Positions 36,321-44,900 of a stretch of 64,000 nt of DNA are shown piece by piece (position 1 is the first letter of the stretch; each line of letters starts with the position of its first letter). This stretch comes from Deltaproteobacteria bacterium. Its GTDB lineage: Bacteria > Desulfobacterota > Desulfobacteria > Desulfobacterales > Desulfosarcinaceae. The stretch spans positions 124,001 to 188,000 of the forward strand of contig JAKALP010000001.1 of assembly GCA_021824175.1 (NCBI GenBank), written 5' to 3'. The notes under the pieces are model-generated. The model was given only the letters and a program-made list of their open reading frames with translations. It was not told where the DNA came from and made no database searches. Position numbers and translations under genes: made by a program.

Positions 36321-37034
36321 TTATGCTGCCTGGGGGGCAAGCACTCGTTGTTTGTGTTCGACTTGGCCATCTGCCAGGCGGCCGTCTTGTACATTGAGGA
36401 TGCGTTGGGCAAATTGAGCACAGGTTGCACTGTGGGTGACCATGATAACAGTTACACCGCTCTGGTTGAGCCGTTGCATCAGATCCATTACTACCCTGGA
36501 GTTTCGTGAATCCAGATTGCCGGTAGGCTCATCGGCCAATAATATCGGCGGTTGGTTGACGATTGCCCGGGCTATGGCCGCGCGTTCCATTTCTCCACCA
36601 GAGATTTCATTAGGCAATCGCGCGGATTTCTCCGCCATGCCCACCCAGGCAAGGGCTTCCATCCCCATAGATCTTTTCTCGGCTTTTGTCTTCTTGACGG
36701 TAGTCAAGGGCAGCATGACGTTTTCAAGCACTGTGAGATAGGGGACCAGATGAAAGCTCTGAAAGACAAAGCCCAAATACTCCCGACGAAAATCAGCCTG
36801 CTGCTCGCTGCTCAGGCCGTAGACATCAATATCATCCACACGATATTGGCCCTGGCTGGGACTGTTCATGGCGCCCATAACCGATAGCAGCGTGGATTTG
36901 CCTGAGCCGGATTCTCCCATGACCGCTACAAACTCTCCGCTTTGAACGGAAAAGCTGATGCCGTTAATGGCGTGCACCGCCGAGGGGCCTTTCCCATATC
37001 GTTTCACAAGGTTGTCACAGACGATGAAATCCAT
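36321..37034 (-). CDS. ABC transporter ATP-binding protein (LolD/MacB type)
   Basis: 237 residues from the ATG at 37034 (AGAGG upstream). Walker A GESGSGKST, Q-loop VFQSFHLVPYLT, signature ISGGEMERAAIARA and Walker B ILLADEPTGNLDSR. The signature has Glu where Gln is usual (LSGGQ), and Met in place of Gln later, so hydrolysis may be altered. It is the third gene of a minus-strand operon after the DUF2318 and FtsX-type permease genes, starting 18 bp after the permease stop. Confidence 0.94.
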   Translation of the reverse strand: MDFIVCDNLVKRYGKGPSAVHAINGISFSVQSGEFVAVMGESGSGKSTLLSVMGAMNSPSQGQYRVDDIDVYGLSSEQQADFRREYLGFVFQSFHLVPYLTVLENVMLPLTTVKKTKAEKRSMGMEALAWVGMAEKSARLPNEISGGEMERAAIARAIVNQPPILLADEPTGNLDSRNSRVVMDLMQRLNQSGVTVIMVTHSATCAQFAQRILNVQDGRLADGQVEHKQRVLAPQAA

Positions 37035-37052
37035 AGTTCCTCTCAAGATGAT

Positions 37053-38210
37053 TTATAGTGTTTTTAAGGCTTGATTCGGGTCCATCCGCGCGGCTATGGC
37101 TGCTGGGTAAACGCCGGCGGCAATTCCCACCATTAGGGCCATGAGTATGGCCCCGGCACCTAACAAAGGATCGATGTGCAGCGCGGAAACCGCACCGTGG
37201 CCGAACAGTTTGAGCCCGGACCAGATGCCGCCCAAGCCGATCAAGTATCCCAAAAACCCGGCCAATAAGCTTATAACGCCGGCTTCAATGAAAATGATCC
37301 GCATGACATGGCTGCGCCTGAATCCCACAGCCCTGAAAATGCCGATCTCCGCAGTGCGCTCCTTGACGCTGCTCATTAAGGTCACCAGCACAACCAGACC
37401 GCCCACTAGGACCACCACCACAGACAGGCCGAAAGAGAACTTCTTGAATTGGGCCAAGGTCTCCATGCGTCCCTTGACCACCTGCTGAATGGCCATCACC
37501 TTGGCGCTGGGCAGTTTTTCGGACAGCTGCGCCACCATTGCATCCACCGGGCAGTTATGGCAGAGGGCGGCCACTTCCACGATGGAGATTTCACCGGGCC
37601 GCCCCAGCACCTCCTGGGCGCTCTTCAGAGGAGTAAAGAGCAATTGATCATCCTGGGAGCCGGTGGGCGCCAATACTCCCGATACTTTCAGGTCAAAATT
37701 GTCTACCTTGATAATGTCGCCCGGGGAAAGCCCCAGGATACGTCCAGCCTCCGCGCCCACCAGCAGCTCTTTATCGGCCGGCTGCTGCCCCGAGATTCTC
37801 CACCAGGGTTTCAAGATATGGGCGCTTTCAAAATCAATACCGGCCAGCAGTGCCGGGTGGGCGTTGATTTTCACCGCTCCCAGAACAATCGGTCCTACGG
37901 CGGCGATATTGGCAGCATTTTTGATGGTTCTTATTTTAGGCAGATCCTGCTCGTGAATCGGCTGTAGGTCAAACGAGACGCCTCCCAAGGTCATGCCGCC
38001 GTATGAGAGGGTCAGATTGTCGGCCCGGGGAACTATCAAAATGTTGGCCCCGTATTTTTCAAGTTTCGTGTTGATATCGTGGGCCATGGTTTCCGCAAAG
38101 CCGATCACCGCTACAACTGTCGCCACCCCGATCACCAGACCTGCTAGAATAAAAGCAGCCTTGGCCTTACGGCGCATCAGGTTGCGTAAGGCAATTTCTC
38201 GAATAGTCAT
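37053..38210 (-). CDS. FtsX/MacB-type ABC permease
   Basis: 385 residues with four membrane helices: one near residues 18-40 (AAFILAGLVIGVATVVAVIGF) and three in the C-terminal third (VVVVLVGGLVVLVTLMSSV and following). A large periplasmic domain of about 220 residues lies between. SSVKERTAEIGIFRAVGFRRSHVMRIIFIEAG is the classic FtsX coupling segment. The periplasmic domain contains a single CHNC pair (about 222-225), unusual for MacB and fitting a redox or metal role with the DUF2318 partner. Confidence 0.92.
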   Translation of the reverse strand: MTIREIALRNLMRRKAKAAFILAGLVIGVATVVAVIGFAETMAHDINTKLEKYGANILIVPRADNLTLSYGGMTLGGVSFDLQPIHEQDLPKIRTIKNAANIAAVGPIVLGAVKINAHPALLAGIDFESAHILKPWWRISGQQPADKELLVGAEAGRILGLSPGDIIKVDNFDLKVSGVLAPTGSQDDQLLFTPLKSAQEVLGRPGEISIVEVAALCHNCPVDAMVAQLSEKLPSAKVMAIQQVVKGRMETLAQFKKFSFGLSVVVVLVGGLVVLVTLMSSVKERTAEIGIFRAVGFRRSHVMRIIFIEAGVISLLAGFLGYLIGLGGIWSGLKLFGHGAVSALHIDPLLGAGAILMALMVGIAAGVYPAAIAARMDPNQALKTL

Positions 38211-38214
38211 ATTA

Positions 38215-38787
38215 TTAGGCCCTTCCCCGGAAGTTGAAATACTGTTGCCCTTGCAAGATATCGCTGACTCGGATCATCAGTTGATCCCCTTGAACCTCGC
38301 GCTTCAACGGCGCTGGGTTGCAGCCGCCCTGGACTTGGTTGATCATCTTCGATGGGAAACGGCGTCCGCAATTGCGGCAGACCATTTCATCCCCTTCTTG
38401 GACATATCCTTTACCGGCCGGCCAGCATACATCGCAGGCGTCGAAGGCCGCACGGACAATCCCGTCGGAGCTTTTAAGGATAAAATAGCGGATGGTCAGG
38501 TTTTCGGCCTTGTGCTCGAAATAGTGCGCTTGATTATCGGCGAACAGGGATAGTGGATAGGAAACCTGCTGCGCGAGCCCGGACTGGGCTATGGGGTTGC
38601 CTATACTAGATTCCATGGCTGGCTGCCTGCTGCCGAGTTGGAGAGAGTAGACCACCACAAAAGCCGTTGCAGCGATGATGATGGCGACGGCAGCAATAGC
38701 CAAAGGCATGTATGATTTTCGCGGTTTGGCCAGAACGAGCTCTTTTTTGCTATTATTATCAGTACGCTTACCCTTATTGTTCGTCAT
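38215..38787 (-). CDS. DUF2318 membrane-anchored Cys-rich protein
   Basis: 190 residues: a charged cytoplasmic N-terminus, one membrane helix (about 27-50), then an extracytoplasmic domain with FDACDVCWPAGKGYVQEGD (Cys-x2-Cys), CRNCGRRF (Cys-x2-Cys) and GGCNPAPL. These are the conserved cysteines of DUF2318, a family tied to iron uptake or Fe-S and heme handling. It is the first gene of the operon, 4 bp before the permease gene, so the three probably form one metal-related exporter or assembly system. Substrate unproven. Confidence 0.9.
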   Translation of the reverse strand: MTNNKGKRTDNNSKKELVLAKPRKSYMPLAIAAVAIIIAATAFVVVYSLQLGSRQPAMESSIGNPIAQSGLAQQVSYPLSLFADNQAHYFEHKAENLTIRYFILKSSDGIVRAAFDACDVCWPAGKGYVQEGDEMVCRNCGRRFPSKMINQVQGGCNPAPLKREVQGDQLMIRVSDILQGQQYFNFRGRA

Positions 38788-39025
38788 GTGTATTCTCCTA
38801 TTGCATGTTTAGTTCGAGGGCCAAGGTCGTCAGGACCCTTTACGGCCTATCCGGTGCGGGATGGTTTGGCTCCGTTTCATAAAACAATTGCTGATCACAC
38901 TGTTGCGCTCAGGCAGCAATAATCTCAATCTCAACAACGATTATTCTTGAGCCGTTGCAGGCGATCTTGATTTTTTAATGGTTGCTATCTGAAATAATGA
39001 GTAAAATTATGAAGATGGAAGGGAA

Positions 39026-39433
39026 TCAACAAAGAATGGCGAGGGACCTGAGGTAAAGCGGGATATCGGATACGACAGGGTCCAGAAACATCTGTGCCGA
39101 GTGCTGGTGGTCAATCTCTTTCAGCGTGGGTATTTCTTTCCCTGATGCGGATGCCAAAACCGGCATCCAATGGTTCAGGGCGCTGGTTAAGGCCACGGGT
39201 GATTCGTTTAGGATTGGATTAAAATTCTTCATGTGGCAACAGCTGACATTCGGCCGGCAGCCTGCGCCCATACCCGCGTGATGGCTAAAGCCATGTGCCG
39301 ACGCACGCATTTTGGCGCAGCAACAACGACCCGGTGGGCACCCCCTTGAATGAGCGCTTGCATTCGCCATCGTACCCAGGAGTATCAGGCCGCACAGTAC
39401 CACTATGGAGGTTTTCTTAATGTTAACCCGCAT
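39026..39433 (-). CDS. Exported Cys/His-rich protein, putative metal binder
   Basis: 135 residues from the ATG at 39433; a longer start at 39541 would add 36 residues that do not look like a signal. The signal peptide is MRVNIKKTSIVVLCGLILLG followed by a cleavage region near ANASA. The mature N-terminus contains GCPPGRCCCAKM, then HHAGMGAGC and SCCHMK: seven Cys with His and Met, a soft-metal pattern. The rest is plain. No known family. It is separated from the DUF2318 operon by about 240 bp and on the same strand, so possibly functionally related (inference). Confidence 0.6.
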   Translation of the reverse strand: MRVNIKKTSIVVLCGLILLGTMANASAHSRGCPPGRCCCAKMRASAHGFSHHAGMGAGCRPNVSCCHMKNFNPILNESPVALTSALNHWMPVLASASGKEIPTLKEIDHQHSAQMFLDPVVSDIPLYLRSLAILC

Positions 39434-39531
39434 TCCAATCCTACTTGTTCGGTATGGATCATATTTACCATTATTTCCGAGGCAGCTGTCAAGAGCAATC
39501 AGGGGGCGTCGAGATGGGGCCACCTCTTTTC

Positions 39532-39690
39532 CATCACTCACTGGCGGTGGGGTGCCTTTTTGAGCTCTTGGCCCACACGCCTTTCGCTGAAAGGCTGAGC
39601 GGTCGCGTTGCGCATGGTTGCAGCTTTGAAGGTCGATTTATCGAATCCCATCGTTCCTACTCAATCAACGAATCACCCATCAACCCTTTA
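39532..39690 (-). repeat. dnaE2 downstream segment, duplicated at 33148-33291
   Basis: From CACTGGCGGTGGGG to the AATCAACG relics just before the dnaE2 stop. Shares long blocks with 33148-33291, including GCGCATGGTTG and CGTTCCTAC. It shows that the relic near 33 kb came from this locus or a close copy. Confidence 0.7.
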
Positions 39691-39695
39691 TCCAT

Positions 39696-42600
39696 CTACA
39701 ACACCCCCGCCCGCTCCACCGTCAATGTGGCCGCGCCCCAATTCTCTTCCACCAATCCGTTCAACAGATAGGGCCGGCCCCGGTCCAGCAGATGGCAGAA
39801 GCGGTCGTAGGCTTGGGGGAAGAAGGTGGTTTCAATAATACCGGTCTCATCTTCAAAGGTGAGAAACTCCATGGGATCACCGTGCTTGGTTTGCACCACC
39901 TTGCCGGTGATCAGCCAGCCGGCGAACTTCACCCGGCTGCCCACCCGGCGCACCACTTCCTGGGCGGTCTGGGCGCCGGCGCGCCGGGCCGCCTCCCTGA
40001 AAAGGGTCATGGGGTGGCGGTCGCACAGGAAGCCCAGCACTCTGAACTCGCGGCGCAGACGCTCCTGGGGATCGTCGGCCGGCAGGATCGGCGCTTCCAC
40101 GGCCATGGGGTCGTCGAAGAGCGGCAAGGTGCCCTGGGCGGTTTTGCGGCCGGCTTGCCATTGGGCCAGAAGCCAGAGCAACTGCGCACGGGAGAAGGAG
40201 GTGGAAAAACCGGATGTGCCACTTAAGGAATGGCTCTGCCCCTCACCCCGACCCTCTCCCCAGGGGGGCGAGGGAGTCCCTACCTTGATGTCCGGCGGTA
40301 GATTAAGAAATTCTGATTTTTTAAGGGAAGCAGAATTTGCCAATATACCGTTGGGTCTCCGAGTAAGTGCTCCCTCTCCCCTTGGGGAGAGGGTCGGGGT
40401 GAGGGGGAGATCCGCCCTGTCAAACGGGATATCGGAATTTTCTTTATCCCTAAGATGTAGCGCCAGGGTGTCCAATGCGCCGCACAGGATCAAGGTCCGG
40501 GCCTCGGCATCGTCGGGCCGCACGCGCTGGAAAAAATCGGCCGGGTCGCGGAAGGGGCATTGCCGGCGCTGGGAGAGGATGGTTTGCATGGTGTGATCGG
40601 ACAACCCCTTGACCGCCATCAGCCCCACCCGGATGCGGTGGTTGGCCCCGCGCCAGCGGATCTCGCTGCACTGCACGTCGGGCGGATCGATGGTCACCCC
40701 CAGGCGCCGCGCTTCGGAGACATAGGCAAAGGCGTTGTAAAAGCCGCCCTGGTTGCTGATCACGGCGGCCATGAACTCGGCCGGGAAGTAGACCTTGAGA
40801 TAGGCGGCCTGAAACGAGACCCGGGCATAGGAGGCGCTGTGGGGCTTGCAGAACGAATAGAACGAAAAACTCATCATCATGGCCCACACGGCTTCGATCT
40901 GCTGCGGTGTCACGCCCCTTTGCCGGGCGCCCTGGGCAAAGCGCTGGTAGTAATCCTGCAACCGATGTTCCCGGTCTTTTTGGGCCATCACCTTGCGCAG
41001 GCCGTCGGCCGCGGCGTCGTCAAAGCCGGCCAGGGCCATGGCGGCCTTGGAGACATCTTCCTGGTACACCATGATGCCGAAGGTTTCGTCCAGCACGTCG
41101 GCCAGCAGGGGGTGGATGGGTTCCCAGGCGCCACCGTGCAGGCGCCGGATATACTCCTGGATAAAGGGATTGGCGGCCGGCCGGATGATGCTGGAGTGGA
41201 TCACCAGGTGCTCGAAGTCTCCGACCGCGGCCTTTTGCTGCAGCAGGCGCGTGGCCGGGCTTTCGATGTAAAAGCACCCCATGGTGCGGCCCAGGGCCAG
41301 GGACTCCTGGGTGGCCAGATCATCTTCAGGCTCCCAGCGGGTTTCATCGAAGCTCACGCCGTTGGAATGAACGTTATGGATAGCGTCGCGGATGACCCCC
41401 AGGCTGCGGTTGCCCAACAGATCGATCTTCACCAGGCCGGCGCGCTCCGTGGCGTCTTTTTCCCATTGGATGATGGGCACGCCCTTGGCGGCTCGTTCCA
41501 CCGGCACATAATCCCGAATGGGGCCGGGGGTGATCACCACGCCGCCGGGGTGCACCGAGAGGTAGCGGGGAATGCCGAGCAGTCGGCGGGCCAGGGAGAG
41601 GATCTGCGGCCAGGGTTCGTCCAGCGCCAAGTTCCGTGTTTGAGGGTTGCGCTTGAGATCGGCCAGCAGGTCGGCTTTTTCCTGGCTGTGCCAAAACCAG
41701 GGCAGCCGTCCGGTCACCCGGCCGATCTCGGCGTCGGTCAGGCCGAACACCTTGGCGGTCTCGCGCACGGCCATGCGGGGCTGAAACAGGATGTGGCTGG
41801 AGACCATGGCGGTATGGTCACCATGCTCGTCCAGCACGCTCTGGATCACATCGTCGCGCTCGTCCCAGGCAAAATCCACATCAATGTCGGGCGGGTCCTT
41901 GCGGCCGGGATTTAAGAAACGGCCGAAGTAAAGGTTGTGCTTGACCGGGCAGACATTGGTGATGCCCAGACAATAGGCCACCAGGGAGGCGGCGCCCGAG
42001 CCCCGGCCGCAGGTGCGCGGGCTGCGGCTCACGATGTTGCGCACGATGAGAAAGTAGGCGGAAAAGTGCATTTGGGCAATGATGCGCAGTTCGTGCTCCA
42101 GACGGTCCACCACTGGTTCCGGCAGATCATCGCCATAGCGGCGGCGGGCTCCTTCGTAAGCGGCCTCACGCAGGGCCGCCTCGGCCGTGCGACCCTGGTC
42201 GTCTTTCCAGGGCGGCATGACCAGGCCGAACTCCGGGCCCGTGAAAGTGATCCGGTCAGCGATAGTGCGGGTATGGGCAATGGCTTCGGGACAAGCGGCA
42301 AACCGTTGGGCATAGACTTCCGGCGGGGCCAGCCAGGCATTGGCCGGCGCCACCTGATCCGGCGGCAAGCGTTCCAGGGTGGTGTTCAGATCAATGGCCC
42401 GCAGCAGGCAATGCAGGGTGTACTCCCCGGGCTGCACGAAAAAACTGCCCGGCGTGGCCACCAGGGGAATGTTCAGCTCTCGCGCTTTTTGGCGCAGGGC
42501 ATGGGTTGGCGCCAGGGGCGCCCGGGGCATGGCGGCGGCCACCTGAACGCCGGCCTGGTGCCACCTTTCCAACAGCCCGGCATCGGAAACCAGCACGATC

Positions 42601-42938
42601 AAGCCTTGGGCGTGCTCAAGCAAGGCTGTTGCCAAATCAAAATCTTCGTCCATGTGGCGCCGGGTGATCAGACGGCACAAGTGGCTGTAGCCCTGGGCAT
42701 CGGCCACCAGGCAGACCGCCCGGCGCCGGGAGCCTGGATCGGTGATCTCAGCGCCGATAATCGGCTTCAATCCCTCCCGGCGGCAGGTATCCAGAAAGGG
42801 CCACAACCCGTAAAGGTTGTCCGTGTCGGTCAGCGCCAGCCGGTCATAGCCCATCTGCTTGGCGGCCCGGCACAGGTGCTTGATGGAGGTGGTGCCCCAC
42901 ATGAGGGAGTGGTGGGAGCGGGTGGTTAGGGGGAGCAT
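39696..42938 (-). CDS. dnaE2: Error-prone DNA polymerase III alpha subunit DnaE2
   Basis: 1080 residues from the ATG at 42938; longer frames run into octamer repeats. Translesion polymerase of the ImuB-DnaE2 mutasome. The N-terminal PHP domain begins LPLTTRSHHSLMWG, followed by ALTDTDNLYG and IIGAEI. The polymerase core shows RGSGAASLVAYCLGI and PDIDVDFAWDERD (catalytic DxD). KIDLLGNRSLGVI and the helix-hairpin-helix-like AVKGLSDHT region follow. The C-terminal OB-fold contains VKFAGWLITGKVVQTKHGDPMEFLTFEDETG. A repeat of about 169 bp is inserted in frame near residue 870, adding LTPTLSPRGEG-type sequence. It is last in the lexA-DUF72-imuB operon. Confidence 0.95.
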   Translation of the reverse strand: MLPLTTRSHHSLMWGTTSIKHLCRAAKQMGYDRLALTDTDNLYGLWPFLDTCRREGLKPIIGAEITDPGSRRRAVCLVADAQGYSHLCRLITRRHMDEDFDLATALLEHAQGLIVLVSDAGLLERWHQAGVQVAAAMPRAPLAPTHALRQKARELNIPLVATPGSFFVQPGEYTLHCLLRAIDLNTTLERLPPDQVAPANAWLAPPEVYAQRFAACPEAIAHTRTIADRITFTGPEFGLVMPPWKDDQGRTAEAALREAAYEGARRRYGDDLPEPVVDRLEHELRIIAQMHFSAYFLIVRNIVSRSPRTCGRGSGAASLVAYCLGITNVCPVKHNLYFGRFLNPGRKDPPDIDVDFAWDERDDVIQSVLDEHGDHTAMVSSHILFQPRMAVRETAKVFGLTDAEIGRVTGRLPWFWHSQEKADLLADLKRNPQTRNLALDEPWPQILSLARRLLGIPRYLSVHPGGVVITPGPIRDYVPVERAAKGVPIIQWEKDATERAGLVKIDLLGNRSLGVIRDAIHNVHSNGVSFDETRWEPEDDLATQESLALGRTMGCFYIESPATRLLQQKAAVGDFEHLVIHSSIIRPAANPFIQEYIRRLHGGAWEPIHPLLADVLDETFGIMVYQEDVSKAAMALAGFDDAAADGLRKVMAQKDREHRLQDYYQRFAQGARQRGVTPQQIEAVWAMMMSFSFYSFCKPHSASYARVSFQAAYLKVYFPAEFMAAVISNQGGFYNAFAYVSEARRLGVTIDPPDVQCSEIRWRGANHRIRVGLMAVKGLSDHTMQTILSQRRQCPFRDPADFFQRVRPDDAEARTLILCGALDTLALHLRDKENSDIPFDRADLPLTPTLSPRGEGALTRRPNGILANSASLKKSEFLNLPPDIKVGTPSPPWGEGRGEGQSHSLSGTSGFSTSFSRAQLLWLLAQWQAGRKTAQGTLPLFDDPMAVEAPILPADDPQERLRREFRVLGFLCDRHPMTLFREAARRAGAQTAQEVVRRVGSRVKFAGWLITGKVVQTKHGDPMEFLTFEDETGIIETTFFPQAYDRFCHLLDRGRPYLLNGLVEENWGAATLTVERAGVL
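40239..40407. repeat. Inverted-repeat element (MITE/REP-like) inserted in dnaE2
   Basis: Terminal inverted repeats of nearly 40 bp: on the + strand it opens CCCCTCACCCCGACCCTCTC and closes GGGTCGGGGTGAGGGGG. It is translated in frame as LTPTLSPRGEG at the 5' side and SPPWGEGRGEGQ at the 3' side. Such elements are widespread in proteobacteria between genes; here it lies within a coding sequence without breaking the frame. Confidence 0.85.
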
Positions 42939-42944
42939 GGGATC

Positions 42945-43037
42945 GTTAGCCCGTTGCCCGTTTGCCCGTTGGCCCGTTGGCCCGTGTGCCCGTTGGCCCG
43001 TTTGCCGTTGACCCGTTGCTCGTTGGCCTGTCGACTT
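42945..43037. repeat. Degenerate octamer array A, left arm (unit GTTGGCCC)
   Basis: Twelve 7- or 8-base units: GTTAGCCC, GTTGCCC, GTTTGCCC, GTTGGCCC twice, GTGTGCCC and so on. It starts 7 bp from the dnaE2 ATG and encodes the low-complexity tail of the four-helix-bundle protein. Confidence 0.9.
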
Positions 43038-43476
43038 GTGGGGCTGATTTATCTCTTGGTTTGGTACTCGGCGCAGTCGTTGGGCGGACGTTTTCTCGGT
43101 TGGATTCACTATCCCTGGGATGTTTTAGGTAGCGGATAAGACCGTCTATAATTTGTCTAACCCGTGCGCACTGTTCATAGCAATGTTTGAAAACAGCGAG
43201 AGTAATGTAGCCTTGGTCTAATGAAACATACAGGCAATTCTGTACTTCCGAGCATGAACGTCGTGAATAGGTTAAAAAACGAATGAATTCTTTGTTTGAT
43301 TGCGCATCAAAGCCCTCACTGATGTTGTTCATGATTGAAACCGATGCACTGCAAATTTGATCTGTCAGCTTGAAGTCCTTTGAAAATTCAGAAAGCCGCG
43401 TTTGATCATAGATCTCTTTTGTTAAAATTCTTGCTACCTGCCAACATTCCAAATCTTCAAAACGCTTGATTGTCAT
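42946..43476 (-). CDS. Four-helix-bundle (S23/IVS-type) protein with repeat-encoded tail
   Basis: 176 residues. Residues 1-118 match the bacterial four-helix-bundle family first seen in 23S rRNA intervening sequences and related to Avd: MTIKRFEDLECWQVARIL, SDQICSASVSIMNNISEGF-like (here TDQICSAS...NISEGF) and EFIRFLTYSRRSCSEVQNCLYV. The last 50 residues (GPTGTRANGPTGKRATG and similar) come from octamer array A and are probably not functional. It sits between imuB and dnaE2, flanked by inverted octamer arrays, as if inserted into the mutasome operon. No reverse transcriptase or 23S rRNA is present here. Function unknown; known members bind nucleic acid. Confidence 0.85.
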   Translation of the reverse strand: MTIKRFEDLECWQVARILTKEIYDQTRLSEFSKDFKLTDQICSASVSIMNNISEGFDAQSNKEFIRFLTYSRRSCSEVQNCLYVSLDQGYITLAVFKHCYEQCARVRQIIDGLIRYLKHPRDSESNRENVRPTTAPSTKPRDKSAPQVDRPTSNGSTANGPTGTRANGPTGKRATG

Positions 43477-43497
43477 AATAAGTATCCCCCACTAAAC

Positions 43498-43543
43498 GAG
43501 TTAACGGGCCAACGGGCCAACGGGCAACGGGCTAACGCGCCAC
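43498..43543. repeat. Degenerate octamer array A, right arm (unit GGGCCAAC, inverted)
   Basis: Units GAGTTAAC, GGGCCAAC twice, GGGCAAC, GGGCTAAC, GCGCCAC: the reverse complement of the left arm unit. The imuB stop codon lies inside it. Confidence 0.9.
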
Positions 43544-44692
43544 GGCCACCGCCCCCCACCCAAACCGCTCCCGAACCCGATCCACGGCGGCGATGATGCA
43601 GTCCTGACGCGCCACGGTGCGGCGCTCCTCCTCGAATAGCGGCAGTTGGGCCGGCGGATAGACCAGTCGGTCGCAGGTCAGGCGCAGGTGGCGCACCCTG
43701 GTGCGGCGGGCCGTGGCCAGGTGCAGGGCGCGCTGGGCCAGGGGAAACAGGGCCAGGTCGTTGGCCGTGGGCGGTTCCACGCGGAACTGGCGGATGCAGC
43801 GCCGGCCGTCACTGTAGTCGGCCGTGACGATCACGCGGCGGGCTGCCCGGCCCTGGCGGCGCAGCGCATGGCCCGCTTTTTCCACCAGGGCGTAGAGTTG
43901 GGCCTCCAGCTCGGCCGGCGCGTGGGTGTCGGTGCCGAAGGTGTGCTCCAATGTGACCTGGAGCGGTTTTTGGCCCACGGGCCGCACGGCCGTGTTGTCC
44001 TGGCCGCGCACGGCCCGTTCCACAAAGGCGGCCTGGGACCCCAGGGCCACTTCCAGGTGACCCGGCCCCAGGGCGGTGATCTGGTGGACGCGGGTGAGAT
44101 TCAATTCCCGCAGACGAAGCAGGTCGGTGCTTTCAATGCCGGGGATGAGCCAGACCGGCAGGGGGGCCAGAAAGGCCTCTTCGTCGCCCGGTGCCACGAT
44201 GTATTCGCCGATGGGTTTGACCAGCCGCGAGGCCACCTTGGATACCAGTTTGTTGGCGGCCAGGGTCCAGATGGGGTCCAGACCCAGATCCTTGCGCGCC
44301 TGGCGGCGCATTCGCCAGGCCACATCCACGGCCGGCCCGAACAGGCGGCTGGTGCCGGTGACATCCACGAAGAGGTGTCCGTCGCTTTCGCCCGGTTCGA
44401 TCAGCGGCGAGTAGGGCAGGGCCTGGCGCAACAGGTCGGCCATGGCCTGTTCATAGCGCGCCGGCTGGGGCGGCCGCACCAGCATGTCGCGGCTCAACCG
44501 CGCGGCCCGGCCCAGGGGCATGCCCTTGCGCACCCCGGCCCGGTACGCCTCCTCGCTCATGTCAAAGACCGTGGCCCGGGCCGCACCCTGGGGCGCGATG
44601 ATCAGCGGCCGGCCTTCCAGGCGGCGGTCCAGGCGCCGTTCCACGGCCGCGGCGAAATCGGCGATGTTGATATGAATGATCGAACGATCCAT
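43532..44692 (-). CDS. imuB: ImuB-like Y-family polymerase homologue
   Basis: 386 residues. Y-family fold with palm start IIHINIADFAAAVERRL, where the first catalytic Asp of DinB (H-x-D-x-D) is Asn. The SIDE motif is replaced by GHLFVDVTGTSRLFG, so it is almost certainly catalytically dead, as is ImuB. The helix-hairpin-helix region reads IPGIESTDLLRLRELNL. The C-terminus carries PAQLPLFEE, a beta-clamp-binding motif. ImuB recruits DnaE2 to the clamp. It has its own gap and inverted array upstream, after DUF72, on the same strand as lexA and dnaE2. No imuA gene was found. Confidence 0.88.
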   Translation of the reverse strand: MDRSIIHINIADFAAAVERRLDRRLEGRPLIIAPQGAARATVFDMSEEAYRAGVRKGMPLGRAARLSRDMLVRPPQPARYEQAMADLLRQALPYSPLIEPGESDGHLFVDVTGTSRLFGPAVDVAWRMRRQARKDLGLDPIWTLAANKLVSKVASRLVKPIGEYIVAPGDEEAFLAPLPVWLIPGIESTDLLRLRELNLTRVHQITALGPGHLEVALGSQAAFVERAVRGQDNTAVRPVGQKPLQVTLEHTFGTDTHAPAELEAQLYALVEKAGHALRRQGRAARRVIVTADYSDGRRCIRQFRVEPPTANDLALFPLAQRALHLATARRTRVRHLRLTCDRLVYPPAQLPLFEEERRTVARQDCIIAAVDRVRERFGWGAVAVAR

Positions 44693-44745
44693 CTTTACTG
44701 CTCATGACATCTTGAAATGCAAAGATGATTTGGGTGCTTGAAAGA

Positions 44746-44875
44746 GTTTTAAGTAAGAAAGTTTAAAGTATGAAAGTTGAGGAATTCTATCGATTGATTA
44801 CTGATAGACAGGTCGGAACCGCATCCTATAAATGGTAGTATTCCTTAACTTTAAACTTAAAACTTTACACTTAAC
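44746..44875. repeat. Inverted pair of degenerate heptamer arrays B (unit GTTTAAA)
   Basis: Left arm 44746-44787 reads GTTTTAA, GTAAGAAA, GTTTAAA, GTATGAAA, GTTGAGG. Right arm 44837-44875 reads TTTAAAC, TTAAAAC, TTTACAC (reverse complements). It lies between the DUF72 and imuB genes and would form a long hairpin in the operon RNA. Confidence 0.75.
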
Positions 44876-44900
44876 TTAGTGGTCGCAAGAACACCGCAAA

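Noticed and set aside
40560-41915. 451-codon frame on the + strand opposite dnaE2, and similar long frames opposite imuB, mshE and mshL
   Set aside because: Antisense shadows of GC-rich coding sequence without ribosome sites or family motifs.
42946-43476. Diversity-generating retroelement, since the four-helix-bundle protein resembles Avd
   Set aside because: No reverse transcriptase, template repeat or variable repeat is visible in the window.
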